From NCBI RefSeq assembly GCF_002157835.1, contig NZ_CP020809.1, positions 1,302,001 to 1,366,000 of the forward strand: DNA of 64,000 bases, read 5' to 3'. This document shows positions 49,885 through 58,830 of this stretch, piece after piece (within the stretch, counting starts at the first letter, position 1; each line of letters starts with the position of its first letter). This DNA comes from Mycobacterium dioxanotrophicus (GTDB taxonomy: Bacteria; Actinomycetota; Actinomycetes; Mycobacteriales; Mycobacteriaceae). The position numbers and the translations under genes were made by a program. The notes below the pieces were generated by a model. It was not told where the DNA came from. It saw only the letters and a list, made by a program, of their open reading frames with translations, and did no database searches.

Positions 49885-49915
49885 CGCTGACAACCACGCC
49901 AAGTAACCAGTCGGA

Positions 49916-50467
49916 TCATCGCCGGCAGCGCGCCCGCAGCATGTCATGCTGGGCAGTGTTCTCCGGGCACGGATCACTGGCTTTCCGTGTGCCCGAGCGT
50001 AATTGCCCGATGCGAGCGATGACGTCGTCGTAGCTCAACCCCGCCTCGGCGAGCAGGCACCCGATGACCGTTCCGGTGCGCCCCTTCCCACCCCAGCAGT
50101 GCACGTACACCGTCCGGCCCGCGTCCAGTTCAGAATGGATGCGGGCCAGGATCGTGTCGTAGCCCGCGTGGTCGAGCACGCCGAAGTCGGGGATCGGGTG
50201 TGCGAAGTACCGCACCGAACGTCCGGCCGCCTCGGCCGCCGCGTCGAGGCGCTCGCGGTACGGCGTCAGGTGGTCTTGGTCTGTGGTGAGGTCGATGATG
50301 GTGTCGACGCCGGCGTCGACCAGGACGCGCACCTTGGCGTCGGCTTTCTCGGGTGTGGCGGCGCCCGGGTATTCACCGGCCAGGAGTCGGTGCGGCTGCA
50401 CCCACCAGGCGTGCAAGACCTCGTCGTGCGGCCACCGCGTGGCGGTCGCCCGAAATCCGTTGCGCAC
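49916..50467 (-). CDS. Dual-specificity / tyrosine phosphatase-like protein
   Basis: A 183-residue protein with the PTP loop HCWGGKGRTG (C124 to R130, CX5R) and the preceding FAHPIPDFG, which may supply the general-acid Asp. The N-terminal part resembles phosphatase domains that follow a WWVQPHRLLAGEYPG entry motif. It starts at GTG 50467, 9 bp after the deazaflavin-enzyme gene in the same direction, so the pair may form an operon. Substrate protein or phospho-lipid is not known. Confidence 0.83.
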   Translation of the reverse strand: MRNGFRATATRWPHDEVLHAWWVQPHRLLAGEYPGAATPEKADAKVRVLVDAGVDTIIDLTTDQDHLTPYRERLDAAAEAAGRSVRYFAHPIPDFGVLDHAGYDTILARIHSELDAGRTVYVHCWGGKGRTGTVIGCLLAEAGLSYDDVIARIGQLRSGTRKASDPCPENTAQHDMLRARCRR

Positions 50468-50475
50468 GAGTCGGT

Positions 50476-50961
50476 TTATTCGGCCGGGGTCAGCTTGATC
50501 GCGGCGAGGTGCAAGCGGTCTGCTGCCTCGGTGAACTCCGCCAGCGTCGGGATGCGCTGGTCGCGGAATCCCAGACCCATCATGCGCTGGGCACGTTTGG
50601 CTCCGTAGGACTCGGCGCAGCGATGGTACAAGTCGGCGACGGTCGCGCGATCCTCGATGAGCTCGCCCCGCATGGTCGTGGTCTTGCCGTCGTGGAGCAC
50701 TTCGGCGGGTGCGCCGTCGCGGAAGTTGTTCTTCCAGGCCGCGTCGGTCAAGGCGTAGAGGGTGTTGTCGATGCGGTGGGCGCTCAAGGGGATCTCATAC
50801 TGCCGTCCGGTCTTTCGACCGCGTACCGTCACGACCATGAGCTGGTTGCGCGCGGGGCCGGCGAGCGGGGTGCGCAGTAGCAACCGCATGGCCGGATTCA
50901 TGACGCGGAGCATCGTGGCCGAAGGATGAGCCAGGGTGACCGCGGATGACTGTTCTGTCAT
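50476..50961 (-). CDS. Deazaflavin (F420)-dependent oxidoreductase, Ddn-like
   Basis: A 161-residue protein of the split beta-barrel DDN family typical of mycobacteria (NQLMVVTVRGRKTGRQYEIPL, YALTDAAWKNNFRDG). M. tuberculosis Ddn reduces quinones and activates pretomanid with F420. The Arg/Lys cluster and WKNNFRDG motif are those used for F420 binding in relatives. The natural substrate of this member is unknown. Confidence 0.87.
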   Translation of the reverse strand: MTEQSSAVTLAHPSATMLRVMNPAMRLLLRTPLAGPARNQLMVVTVRGRKTGRQYEIPLSAHRIDNTLYALTDAAWKNNFRDGAPAEVLHDGKTTTMRGELIEDRATVADLYHRCAESYGAKRAQRMMGLGFRDQRIPTLAEFTEAADRLHLAAIKLTPAE

Positions 50962-51050
50962 AACTCCACGGTAGGCCGATCGCTCGAGGCTGCCCAGAGT
51001 GTCGGCGGATTATGATTGCCCGCCTCGGCCCCGTGCGAGACCATGGCGGT

Positions 51051-51797
51051 ATGGCCGGCTTCGTGACGGTCCGGGCCTATGCCGAGCTGAACGACTTCCT
51101 GGGCTCCGCATCGCGGGGCCTGACTGTGCGCCGCCCGTTTCGGAGCCATCAGACGGTCAAGGATGTGCTGGAGGCCATGGGCATACCGCACACCGAGGTC
51201 GACCTGATCCTGGTGAACGGGCATCCGGCCGGCTTCGAGCACCGCCCGGCCACCGGCGACCGTATCGCGGCATATCCCATGTTCGAGGCCCTCGACATCG
51301 GGACGACGGCCCGGCTGCGGCCGGTGCCGCTGCGGGATCCGCGGTTCGTGATCGACGTGAACCTCGGCCGGTTGGCGCGGTTGCTTCGGCTGCTCGGTTT
51401 CGACGTGTGGTGGTCGAATGACGCCGACGACGGCACGCTGGCCGATATCAGCCGCACAGAGCATCGCATCCTGCTGACCCGCGACCGTGGCCTGTTGAAG
51501 CGGCGCGCGATCACGCACGGCTTGTTCGTCCACTCCCAGCAGGCGGAGGAACAGACCCTCGCGGTGATCCGGCGGCTGAACCTGCAGCGGCGCCTGGCGC
51601 CGTTCACCCGGTGCGTGCAGTGCAACGGCCGGTTGGCCGCGGTGCCGAAGGAGGAGGTGCTGGACCAGCTCGAGCCGCTGACCCGCCGCTATTACGACGA
51701 ATTCAGTCGCTGCCCCGACTGCGGACGGATCTACTGGCGCGGATCACATTTCGCAAAGCTGACCGGCATCGTCGAGCGACTGCGAGAGCAGCTGTGA
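51051..51797 (+). CDS. Mut7-C RNase-like protein with ubiquitin-like N-terminus
   Basis: A 248-residue protein with ATG 51051. Residues 1-85 look like a ThiS/MoaD-type ubiquitin-like fold (VTVRAYAELNDFLG ... TGDRIAAYPMFE). The C-terminal Mut7-C domain (from about 95) has FVIDVNLGRLARLLRLLGFDVWW, ILLTRDRGLLKRR with conserved Asp and a zinc ribbon CVQCNGRL...CPDCGRIYWRG. Mut7-C is a PIN-like RNase fold. The fusion is known in bacteria but its role is not established. It stands alone, divergent from the F420 enzyme gene. Confidence 0.85.
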   Translation: MAGFVTVRAYAELNDFLGSASRGLTVRRPFRSHQTVKDVLEAMGIPHTEVDLILVNGHPAGFEHRPATGDRIAAYPMFEALDIGTTARLRPVPLRDPRFVIDVNLGRLARLLRLLGFDVWWSNDADDGTLADISRTEHRILLTRDRGLLKRRAITHGLFVHSQQAEEQTLAVIRRLNLQRRLAPFTRCVQCNGRLAAVPKEEVLDQLEPLTRRYYDEFSRCPDCGRIYWRGSHFAKLTGIVERLREQL

Positions 51798-51800
51798 GGG

Positions 51801-53081
51801 TCAGCCCAGCGGCGGCAGCGGATAGATGATCGGCGCCTGCGACGACTCCGGCGGCGCGATCGCCTTGACCTGCCCGCCCTGGATCTGCACCAGCATCGGG
51901 TTGAGCGCGGTGTTGTTGTGGAAGTGGTCGCCCTCGGTGGCGAACTTGATCGGCCCGTAGAAGGTCTGCAGGTCGGTGGCTGCGATCAGGTCGTTGAGCT
52001 TGCCGCGCGCGTCCTCCGACAGGGCCGGCGACTCACCCAGCTTCTCGACCGCAGCCTGCAGCACCCGCCCGGCGGCGCTGCACCCGGCCGCGGTGTAATC
52101 CGGCGGCGAGCTGTACTTCTGCTCGAAGGCCTTCGCGTAGTCGCCGGCCGAGCCGAACAGGTCGTCCTTGAACGTCGCCGTCGGCAACCACACCGAGATA
52201 CCCATCACGCCGTCGGCTTGGCGGCCAAGCGCTTTCGCGAAGGAAGCGTCGGTGATGCCGTAGTGCTCGATAATCGCCTTCGGGGTGTAGCCCGTCGCTG
52301 CCATCGCCTTGACGAAGTCGACCAGCAGCACGTCATGGCCGCCGACCGCCACGATGTCGGGCTTCTGCGCCGCGACCACCTGCGCGACGGGCGCCAGGTC
52401 GGCGTTGGGCGGGAACAGCGAGAAATGGACCACGTTGAGCTTGGCTGCCTCGGCGCCCGACCGGAAACCGTTGGCGGTGTCGCTGGAGAACGGTTCGTTG
52501 GCGCCGACGACGGCTGCGCTGACCGGCTTCGGGTTCGCGGTGTCCACGATCGACTGGATCGAGCGGGCCGCCGTCAGGTCGACCGCGGGGATGACGCCAA
52601 AGGTGAACGCGGGCTGCTTCTTCCAGATGTTGGGTGACTCCGCCGAGCCGGCGATACACGGCACCTTGTACTTGGCGCAGATGGGGTCCATCGCGAGCTG
52701 CACGCCGCTGGTGTAGGCGCCGAAGACGGCGTTCACGCCGTCCTGGGTGATCAGGCGGGATGCCGAGTCGGCACCGGTGGCGGGATCGCTCTTGCAGTCC
52801 TGCACTATCAGGTCGACCTTGTACTTCTTGTCGCCGATCGCCAAGCCGCCCTTGCTGTTCACCGTGTCAGCCCAGAATTGGTAGCCACGCTGGGCGATTT
52901 GGCCACCGGTGGCGGATTCACCGGAGAGCTCCAGCACGGCACCGACCTTGAACGTGTCCGACGTTCCACCACCGCCCTTTTCGCCGCCGCACGCTGCGAG
53001 CACGCTCGGGCCGACCACCACGCCGCCTGCGACGAGGCCGGCCCGGGTCAGGAAGAGTCGACGGTTGATGTTGTGGGACAT
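51801..53081 (-). CDS. Branched-chain-amino-acid-type ABC substrate-binding lipoprotein
   Basis: A 426-residue periplasmic-binding protein of the type I (LivJ/AmiC/urea-type) class. The signal peptide is unusual: NRRLFLTRAG gives a twin-arginine motif, and the end LAAC is a lipobox, so a Tat-exported lipoprotein is likely. The mature part has the family pattern GAVLELSGESATGG and DAVNAVFGAYTSGV-like stretches. Ligand specificity (amino acid, urea, amide) cannot be assigned. It is the last gene of the livHMGF-type operon, 15 bp after livF. Confidence 0.88.
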   Translation of the reverse strand: MSHNINRRLFLTRAGLVAGGVVVGPSVLAACGGEKGGGGTSDTFKVGAVLELSGESATGGQIAQRGYQFWADTVNSKGGLAIGDKKYKVDLIVQDCKSDPATGADSASRLITQDGVNAVFGAYTSGVQLAMDPICAKYKVPCIAGSAESPNIWKKQPAFTFGVIPAVDLTAARSIQSIVDTANPKPVSAAVVGANEPFSSDTANGFRSGAEAAKLNVVHFSLFPPNADLAPVAQVVAAQKPDIVAVGGHDVLLVDFVKAMAATGYTPKAIIEHYGITDASFAKALGRQADGVMGISVWLPTATFKDDLFGSAGDYAKAFEQKYSSPPDYTAAGCSAAGRVLQAAVEKLGESPALSEDARGKLNDLIAATDLQTFYGPIKFATEGDHFHNNTALNPMLVQIQGGQVKAIAPPESSQAPIIYPLPPLG

Positions 53082-53096
53082 GGTGATTCCTCTCAT

Positions 53097-53810
53097 TCAG
53101 CGGCCCCCCAGATAGAGGTGCATGAGTTCACGGTCGTCCTTGACGTCGGCGGGGGTGCCCTCGAAGCGGTTGCGTCCGGCCACCAGGACGTACATCCGGT
53201 CGGCCACCCGCATCGCCTCGCGGATGTTCTGTTCGATCATGATCACGCCGACGCCGCGGCGCGCCAGCTCGGCCGCGCGGGCCAGCACGTCGCCGACGAG
53301 CTTGGGGGACAGGCCCGCCGACGGTTCGTCGAACAGCAGGAACCGTGGGTTCAAGATGAGGGCACGGGCGATCGACAGGATCATCTGCTCGCCGCCCGAG
53401 AGCTGGCCGGCCGGCACGCCGTACCGTTCGCGCAGCCGGGGAAACTCCTTGAGCAGCTCGTCGATTCGCTCGTCGAGCTGCTTGCGGGAGCGGATGGTAT
53501 AGCCGCCGATGCGCAGGTTGTCGCGAACCGAGAGGTGCGGGAACACCCCGCCGCCCTGCGGCATCATTGCCAGCCCGCGGCCGAGGGTGCGGTGTGACGG
53601 CAGATGGGTGAGGTCATCGTCGTCGATGCTGACGCGGCCGGCCCACGGATCGATCACTCCCACCATGGCTTTCAAGAGCGTGCTCTTGCCGCAGCCATTG
53701 GGCCCGAATATGCAGGTGACCTCGCCGGTGCGGGCCGTCAGCGACACCTCGTGCAGGATCTGCACGCTGCCGTAGCCGGCGTCGAGGTTCTCGACGGTAA
53801 TCTCACTCAC
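53097..53810 (-). CDS. livF: ABC transporter ATPase, LivF type
   Basis: A 237-residue ATPase starting at GTG 53810, which overlaps the livG stop by 8 bp. It has Walker A GPNGCGKST, signature LSGGEQMI, Walker B FLLFDEPSAGLS and switch His in the EQNI region. Length and order of genes are those of high-affinity branched-chain amino-acid importers, where LivF and LivG form the cytoplasmic heterodimer. The symbol reflects the position in the operon; the imported ligand may differ. Confidence 0.9.
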   Translation of the reverse strand: MSEITVENLDAGYGSVQILHEVSLTARTGEVTCIFGPNGCGKSTLLKAMVGVIDPWAGRVSIDDDDLTHLPSHRTLGRGLAMMPQGGGVFPHLSVRDNLRIGGYTIRSRKQLDERIDELLKEFPRLRERYGVPAGQLSGGEQMILSIARALILNPRFLLFDEPSAGLSPKLVGDVLARAAELARRGVGVIMIEQNIREAMRVADRMYVLVAGRNRFEGTPADVKDDRELMHLYLGGR

Positions 53811-54519
53811 TCGTCGGCACCCCCAGATACGCTTCCATGACATGCGGGTCGTGAGAGATTTCGTCAAAGCTGCCCTGCGCCACGATCTTTCCCGCATCCA
53901 TCACCAGAATCCGGTCGCAGATGTCCTGCGCAAGTTCCATGTCGTGCTCGATCACCAGGAACGTCGTGCCCTCGTCGCGCAGCACACGGATGGCGTCGAG
54001 CATGATCTGGCGCAGCCGCGGATGCACCCCGGCGGCCACCTCGTCGAGCAGTGCGACTTTCGGTTTGCGCATCAGCACCCGGCCCATCTCCAACAGCCGC
54101 TGCTGACCACCGGAGAGGCTGCTCGCGAGATCCTCGGCGACATGGGTGAGTTCGAGGCGTTCCAGCACCGCGTCCGCGTCGGCGCGGGCGTTGTCCCAGT
54201 CGAACTGCACAGCGGCGGTCCACAGGTTTTCCCGCACGGTCATGTTCACGAACAACGCCGGGATCTGAAACGTGCGGGCCAGGCCGGCCCTGGCGATGCG
54301 GTGGGCGGCCAAGCGGGTGATGTTCTGGTTGAACAGCGTCACGGTGCCGCTGTCGGGTTTGATGGTGCCGGTGAGCAGGTTGAACAACGTGCTCTTGCCG
54401 CTGCCGTTGGGGCCGATGATGCCGACGATCTCGGCCTGCTCCACCTCGAACGTGACGCCGTCGACGGCGCGGATGCCGCCGAACGCGCGGAAGAGATCGT
54501 TCACCTGCAATACGCTCAT
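53803..54519 (-). CDS. livG: ABC transporter ATPase, LivG type
   Basis: A 238-residue ATPase with ATG 54519, which overlaps the livM stop (ATGA). It has Walker A GPNGSGKST, LSGGQQRL signature, Walker B VALLDEVAAGVHP and switch VIEHDM. It includes the insertion typical of LivG (ARTFQIPALFVNMTVREN). It partners LivF and the two permeases. Confidence 0.92.
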   Translation of the reverse strand: MSVLQVNDLFRAFGGIRAVDGVTFEVEQAEIVGIIGPNGSGKSTLFNLLTGTIKPDSGTVTLFNQNITRLAAHRIARAGLARTFQIPALFVNMTVRENLWTAAVQFDWDNARADADAVLERLELTHVAEDLASSLSGGQQRLLEMGRVLMRKPKVALLDEVAAGVHPRLRQIMLDAIRVLRDEGTTFLVIEHDMELAQDICDRILVMDAGKIVAQGSFDEISHDPHVMEAYLGVPTSE

Positions 54520-55511
54520 GGTCGGGCCTTCTGGGGCACGACGCGGCCAAGCAGCTGGCGTACCAAGCGCATTCGTCGGGTCCGGCGCACCAGGCTGACC
54601 AGACCGTCGGGCAGGAACAGCACCACCGCCATCACCAGGGCGCCGACGATGATGATGTAGGCGGTGGTCTCGCCGTAGCTGACCCGCAGTTGCTCCTGCA
54701 GCAGGAACAACGCGGTCGCGCCGAGCGCCGGGCCCCACGCGTGACCGAGGCCGCCGACGAGCACCATCACCACCAGCTGGTCGGTGATCAGGGTGTTCAG
54801 CACGCTGGCCGGGTTGATGAAGGTGATCCAGTACGCGTTGATGCCGCCGAGCACGGCCGGGATGATCGCGCTGAGCATGAAGGCCTCGATCTTCACCAGC
54901 GTGGTGTTGATGCCCTGCGCGCGGGCAGCGATCTCGTTGTCGCGCACCGCCTTCACCCGAAAACCGAAACGGGACCGTTCCAGCAGCAGGTAGCACACGG
55001 CGTAGGCGATCGCCGCCGCGGCGAGCATGGTGTAGAAGAAGAAGTTGTCGTCGTTGCGGATCGGTGTGCTCAGGCCGGCCGAGCCGCCGGTGAAGCCGAG
55101 GACTGTGGTGAGTTCGCGGACCGCCTCGGCCAGGGCCCACGTCGCGATGGCGAAGTACGCGCCCTTGAGCCGCAGCGCGGGCCACCCGACCAGTGCCGCA
55201 ACGGCACCGGCGATGACGGCCGCCACCGGCAGTGTCGCCCAGAAGTTCCAATGGTGTTGCGGCTGCATCAGAATCGCCGTGGTGTAGGCGCCGATACCGA
55301 AGAACGCGACGTGGCCGAAGCTGATGTAGCCGGCGTAGCCGCAGATCACGTTCCAGGACAAGGCGATCCCGGCCCACAAAGCGACGCCGGTCGCCACCCG
55401 GATGTAGTACGGCGACGTCATCATCGGCAGCAGGCACAGGGCAGCGACGACGACGGCGAGCACGCCGAGGTTGAGGTATGGGTTGCCTCCGGATGCCGGC
55501 CTGTTTCTCAT
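54516..55511 (-). CDS. livM: ABC transporter permease, LivM type
   Basis: A 331-residue membrane subunit with about ten hydrophobic segments and the permease family loop KAVRDNEIAARAQGINTTLVK preceding an EAFMLSA segment, the coupling helix contacting the ATPases. It overlaps livH at its start and livG at its end by 4 bp each, a tight operon. The N-terminal RNRPASGG is a short cytoplasmic tip. Confidence 0.92.
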   Translation of the reverse strand: MRNRPASGGNPYLNLGVLAVVVAALCLLPMMTSPYYIRVATGVALWAGIALSWNVICGYAGYISFGHVAFFGIGAYTTAILMQPQHHWNFWATLPVAAVIAGAVAALVGWPALRLKGAYFAIATWALAEAVRELTTVLGFTGGSAGLSTPIRNDDNFFFYTMLAAAAIAYAVCYLLLERSRFGFRVKAVRDNEIAARAQGINTTLVKIEAFMLSAIIPAVLGGINAYWITFINPASVLNTLITDQLVVMVLVGGLGHAWGPALGATALFLLQEQLRVSYGETTAYIIIVGALVMAVVLFLPDGLVSLVRRTRRMRLVRQLLGRVVPQKARP

Positions 55512-56383
55512 GCCAGGCCTCGCCGCGAGATGCCTTGCGGGAACAGCAACAGCGCGAGGAACAAGACGCCGAACACCACCAGCAGGGTGTAGTTGGCGCC
55601 CACGTACGTCGTCACCACCGACTGCAGCACCCCCAGGAACAAGCCCGCCGCCAGCACGCCGACCACCGAGCCCAGCCCCGCCAACACCACCACGAAAAAC
55701 GCGAACAACGTATAGCGCAGACCGACTTCCGGCGTCATCGCGTAGATGGCGCCCAGCAATGCGCCTGCCATCGCGGTCAGGCCGGTGTAGATGGCGTAGA
55801 CCAGGCTGCTGATCCGCTTGACGTCGATGCCCATCAACCCCGCGTTTTCTTTGCTCTGCGCGGTGGCCCGGATCGCCAGACCCGTTCGGGTATAGAACAA
55901 GAACGCCAGGAACAGGCCCGTCGCGATCACCGCGAACACGAAGCCGGCCACCCGGATCGCGGGTGCGGTGATGCCCAGTAGTTCGATGTTGCCGGGAAAG
56001 AAGCTGGTGCGCACCGTGCGTGGGTTGTACCCGAACGCCGTGAGCAGCCCACCGCGGATCAGCGTGGCGAGCCCGAACGTGAACGCCAGCCCCATCAATG
56101 CGGGCAGGGCGTACTTACTGGTCCGGACCCGATAGATCAGCGGCGCGATGAGCCAGCCGACGATCCCGAACACCACGAACACCGCCGGCAGCAGGACGAA
56201 CGCATCGACCTTGAGCGCCTCGCTGGCCACGATCACGGCGTATGCGCCGATGACCACCCACATACCGACGGCGAGATCGACGACGTCCAGGACTCCGAAC
56301 GACAGCGAGAAGCCGATGCTGATCGCGACATAGAGGCCACCGATGAGGATTCCGCCGACAAGCGCTTGCACGAGTTCGGCCAT
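55508..56383 (-). CDS. livH: ABC transporter permease, LivH type
   Basis: A 291-residue membrane subunit, the first gene of the operon. It shows the LivH pattern ALVGGILIGGLYVAISIGFSLSFGVLDVVDLAVG-type N-terminus in two adjoining motifs, and ATAQSKENAGLMGIDVKRI as the coupling loop. ATG 56383 follows AAAGGA. The divergent gene arr is 211 bp away, so separate promoters are in 56384-56594. Confidence 0.92.
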   Translation of the reverse strand: MAELVQALVGGILIGGLYVAISIGFSLSFGVLDVVDLAVGMWVVIGAYAVIVASEALKVDAFVLLPAVFVVFGIVGWLIAPLIYRVRTSKYALPALMGLAFTFGLATLIRGGLLTAFGYNPRTVRTSFFPGNIELLGITAPAIRVAGFVFAVIATGLFLAFLFYTRTGLAIRATAQSKENAGLMGIDVKRISSLVYAIYTGLTAMAGALLGAIYAMTPEVGLRYTLFAFFVVVLAGLGSVVGVLAAGLFLGVLQSVVTTYVGANYTLLVVFGVLFLALLLFPQGISRRGLA

Positions 56384-56594
56384 GGAGTCCTTTCGACAGG
56401 GCGGTCAGGACTCTTCGGAGCGTATCCACGGCACGGGGGAGTTATCAGCAGATCACGCGGATTGGCTGGGCGACAGAGACTGTCGGAACGTTGCTCCCAC
56501 TCTCACTATAGGGCCGGTGGTGGGGCTTGCGGCAAGGCCCCTGGCGTGCTGCACAATCGTCCGGCTGCGAAGTAACCGCTGATGGGGGAATGTT

Positions 56595-57023
56595 GTGACG
56601 AGTACGCCGAAGCCTTTTGAAGTACATCCGTCGGGTGCCTACCTGCACGGCACCAAAGCCGATCTTGCGGTGGGGGATCGGCTGGTGCCCGGCCGCGAGT
56701 CGAATTACGAAGCCGGCCGGATCATGAATCACGTCTATGTCACTCAAACTTTGGATGCCGCGGCGTGGGGTGCCGAGCTTGCTGTCGGCAAGGGTCGAGG
56801 CCGCATCTACATCGTGGAACCCGAAGGTCCGCTCGAGGACGACCCGAACGTGACGGACAAGAAGCTGCCCGGCAATCCGACCCGCTCCTACCGGACCCGC
56901 GAGCCGGTGAGGATCGTCGGGGAGATCACCGATTGGGAAGGGCACTCACCCGAACAACTGCAAGCCATGCGGGACGGGCTGGCCGATCTTCGGCGGCGCG
57001 GGCTCGACGTCATCTATGACTAA
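56595..57023 (+). CDS. arr: Rifamycin ADP-ribosyltransferase
   Basis: A 142-residue enzyme nearly collinear with M. smegmatis Arr. Recognised stretches are KPFEVHPSGAYLHGTKADL, GDRLVPGRESNYEAGRIMNH, VYVTQTLDAAAWGAELA and DDPNVTDKKLPGNPTRSYR, covering the NAD-binding His, Tyr and acidic sites of this compact ART fold. Arr transfers ADP-ribose from NAD to the C23 hydroxyl of rifampicin, giving intrinsic rifamycin resistance. GTG 56595 is the family start position. The stop overlaps that of the convergent kinase gene. No regulatory element could be identified by eye upstream. Confidence 0.95.
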   Translation: MTSTPKPFEVHPSGAYLHGTKADLAVGDRLVPGRESNYEAGRIMNHVYVTQTLDAAAWGAELAVGKGRGRIYIVEPEGPLEDDPNVTDKKLPGNPTRSYRTREPVRIVGEITDWEGHSPEQLQAMRDGLADLRRRGLDVIYD

Positions 57024-58585
57024 TTGAATGCCGTGCTGCCCGGGACAGCGTGCGTCTTGCTGATGAGCTTGGCGTAGCAGTGGTCGCGGTCGAAGCCTTG
57101 GTCACTGCACCAGGCCAATGCGCCGTCCGCGGTCGGGAAGGTGAACGGTGCGATGGTCACCCAGAAGTTGGGTGCGTCGAACGTCGACCAGTCACCCGAC
57201 CACAGCAGCTTGGCGCCATACCGTTGGCGCAGCCGCAGGTGCTCCTCCAAGGTCAGGGCGTTGTTCCACACGACGCCCTCATCGACCACGCCCGGGCGCT
57301 TGGAACTCAACTGCGGCACCCATCGATCGGCGCCTTGCGTGCTGACCACCGTGTAGTCGCCTTGAGCGATCTGGCGCAGCTGGGTAGCGCTGGAGACCTC
57401 GGGATCGCGGACCGCCGTGGGCGTGTACGTCGGTGTCGATGGTTTTGCCGTCGGTGCCGTCTTGTAGACGGTCGGGCCGGCGACGGTCACGGTCGGTGGC
57501 GGGGTGACGGTCGTCGCTCCCACCGGCGTGGAGCTGACCGACGGCGTGGAGTTCTTCGACTCGAGGAGTCCGATGACGAGGCCGACAGCGCCGAGCAAGA
57601 GCGCTGACACCAGTCCGATGACTGCCAGCGGAACCAGTGATTGTTGCCGGGGCTCAGGCGCGGGCGGCGCAACGGGCGGTGTTGCGGTGAGCAAGGGTGG
57701 TGCAGTGTTCGGCGCGAGCATGGTGTCGGCGCTCGCGGCGACCGCCTCCGCCGGGCTGGTGTGTACGGCGCGACGGGCGGCGCGGGCCAGTGCGCCGGCG
57801 CTGCCGTAGCGCTCGTCGGGTTCCTTGGCCATGCCGCGCGCGATGACCGCGTCCAGGGTGGCGGGCACGCCGGCGCGGACGAGGCTCGGCCGTGGCGGTG
57901 GGGCGGTGAGGTGAGCGGTGATCAGCTGCTCGTAGCTGTTGGTCGGAAAAGGTGAGTCTCCGGTCAGTGCCTCGTACAGCACGCAGGCCAGTGAGTAGAT
58001 GTCGGAGGCCGGCGTGCACGGCGTCTCACCAAACCGTTCCGGGGCCATGTAGCCGAACGAGCCGATCTGCATGCCTGCCTGCGTGAGGCTCGAATCGCCT
58101 TGTGCCTGAGCGATGCCGAAGTCCAAAAGGTAGGCGAAGTCCGCGTCGGTGACGATGATGTTCTGGGGCTTGATGTCGCGATGGATCAGCCCTTGCGCGT
58201 GGGCGGCGTCCAGCGCGGCAGCGACCTGCTCGATGATCGCTACTGCGCGGGGTGGGTCGAGAGGGCATGCATTGACGAGGTCCTGCAATGTCTGCCCACG
58301 GACCAGACGCATGTCGATGTAGAGGTTCCCGTCGATCTCACCCCAGTCGTGGATCGGCACGACATGCGGCTCCTGCAGATTTGCCGCCGCGTGCGACTCC
58401 CGGAGGAACCGGGCCCGGAACCGTTCATCCTCCGCGTACTCCTCGCGGAGGATCTTCACGGCGACGGTTCGGTCCTTCTCGGAGTCGTGGGCCTCATACA
58501 CCTCACCCATGCCGCCGCGGCCGAGCAACGCGGTCAGCTCGTATTTGCCGAACGTGCTACCCACACGCGAGTTCTTTTCAACCAT
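57020..58585 (-). CDS. Ser/Thr protein kinase with small extracellular domain
   Basis: A 521-residue receptor kinase. The kinase domain (about 12-270) is complete: GRGGMGEVYEA, VAVKIL, HRDIKPQN and DFGIAQAQG. After a Pro/Ala-rich juxtamembrane segment, one TM helix lies near 335-360. The outer part has a Ser/Thr/Pro-rich stalk (about 360-400) and a C-terminal domain of about 120 residues with a likely disulfide in WCSDQGFDRDHCYAK. That domain resembles nothing I can name, though similar tails occur in mycobacterial kinases. ATG 58585 follows GGCTCAAGATGG; the gene converges on arr. Confidence 0.88.
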   Translation of the reverse strand: MVEKNSRVGSTFGKYELTALLGRGGMGEVYEAHDSEKDRTVAVKILREEYAEDERFRARFLRESHAAANLQEPHVVPIHDWGEIDGNLYIDMRLVRGQTLQDLVNACPLDPPRAVAIIEQVAAALDAAHAQGLIHRDIKPQNIIVTDADFAYLLDFGIAQAQGDSSLTQAGMQIGSFGYMAPERFGETPCTPASDIYSLACVLYEALTGDSPFPTNSYEQLITAHLTAPPPRPSLVRAGVPATLDAVIARGMAKEPDERYGSAGALARAARRAVHTSPAEAVAASADTMLAPNTAPPLLTATPPVAPPAPEPRQQSLVPLAVIGLVSALLLGAVGLVIGLLESKNSTPSVSSTPVGATTVTPPPTVTVAGPTVYKTAPTAKPSTPTYTPTAVRDPEVSSATQLRQIAQGDYTVVSTQGADRWVPQLSSKRPGVVDEGVVWNNALTLEEHLRLRQRYGAKLLWSGDWSTFDAPNFWVTIAPFTFPTADGALAWCSDQGFDRDHCYAKLISKTHAVPGSTAFN

Positions 58586-58830
58586 CTTGAGCCTCCTCGA
58601 CTGGCGAACAGGCGAACGTAGCGCGGGGTACCGACATCCTCGGTGGGCGTGTGCTCCGGGCCTTCTCAGGCTAAGCGCAATCGTTGCTGGGTGGATGGGA
58701 TTCGGGGTGCAATCTGTGGTGGTTGATACCGGGGTCGGTTCGGGTTTGACGACGGCAAGACTTGTCGCGTGGTGAGCGTCAGTTTCGCGAGGCCGGGGGT
58801 CGCAAGGAGCAGTGGCGCGGGGGTGGCCGG

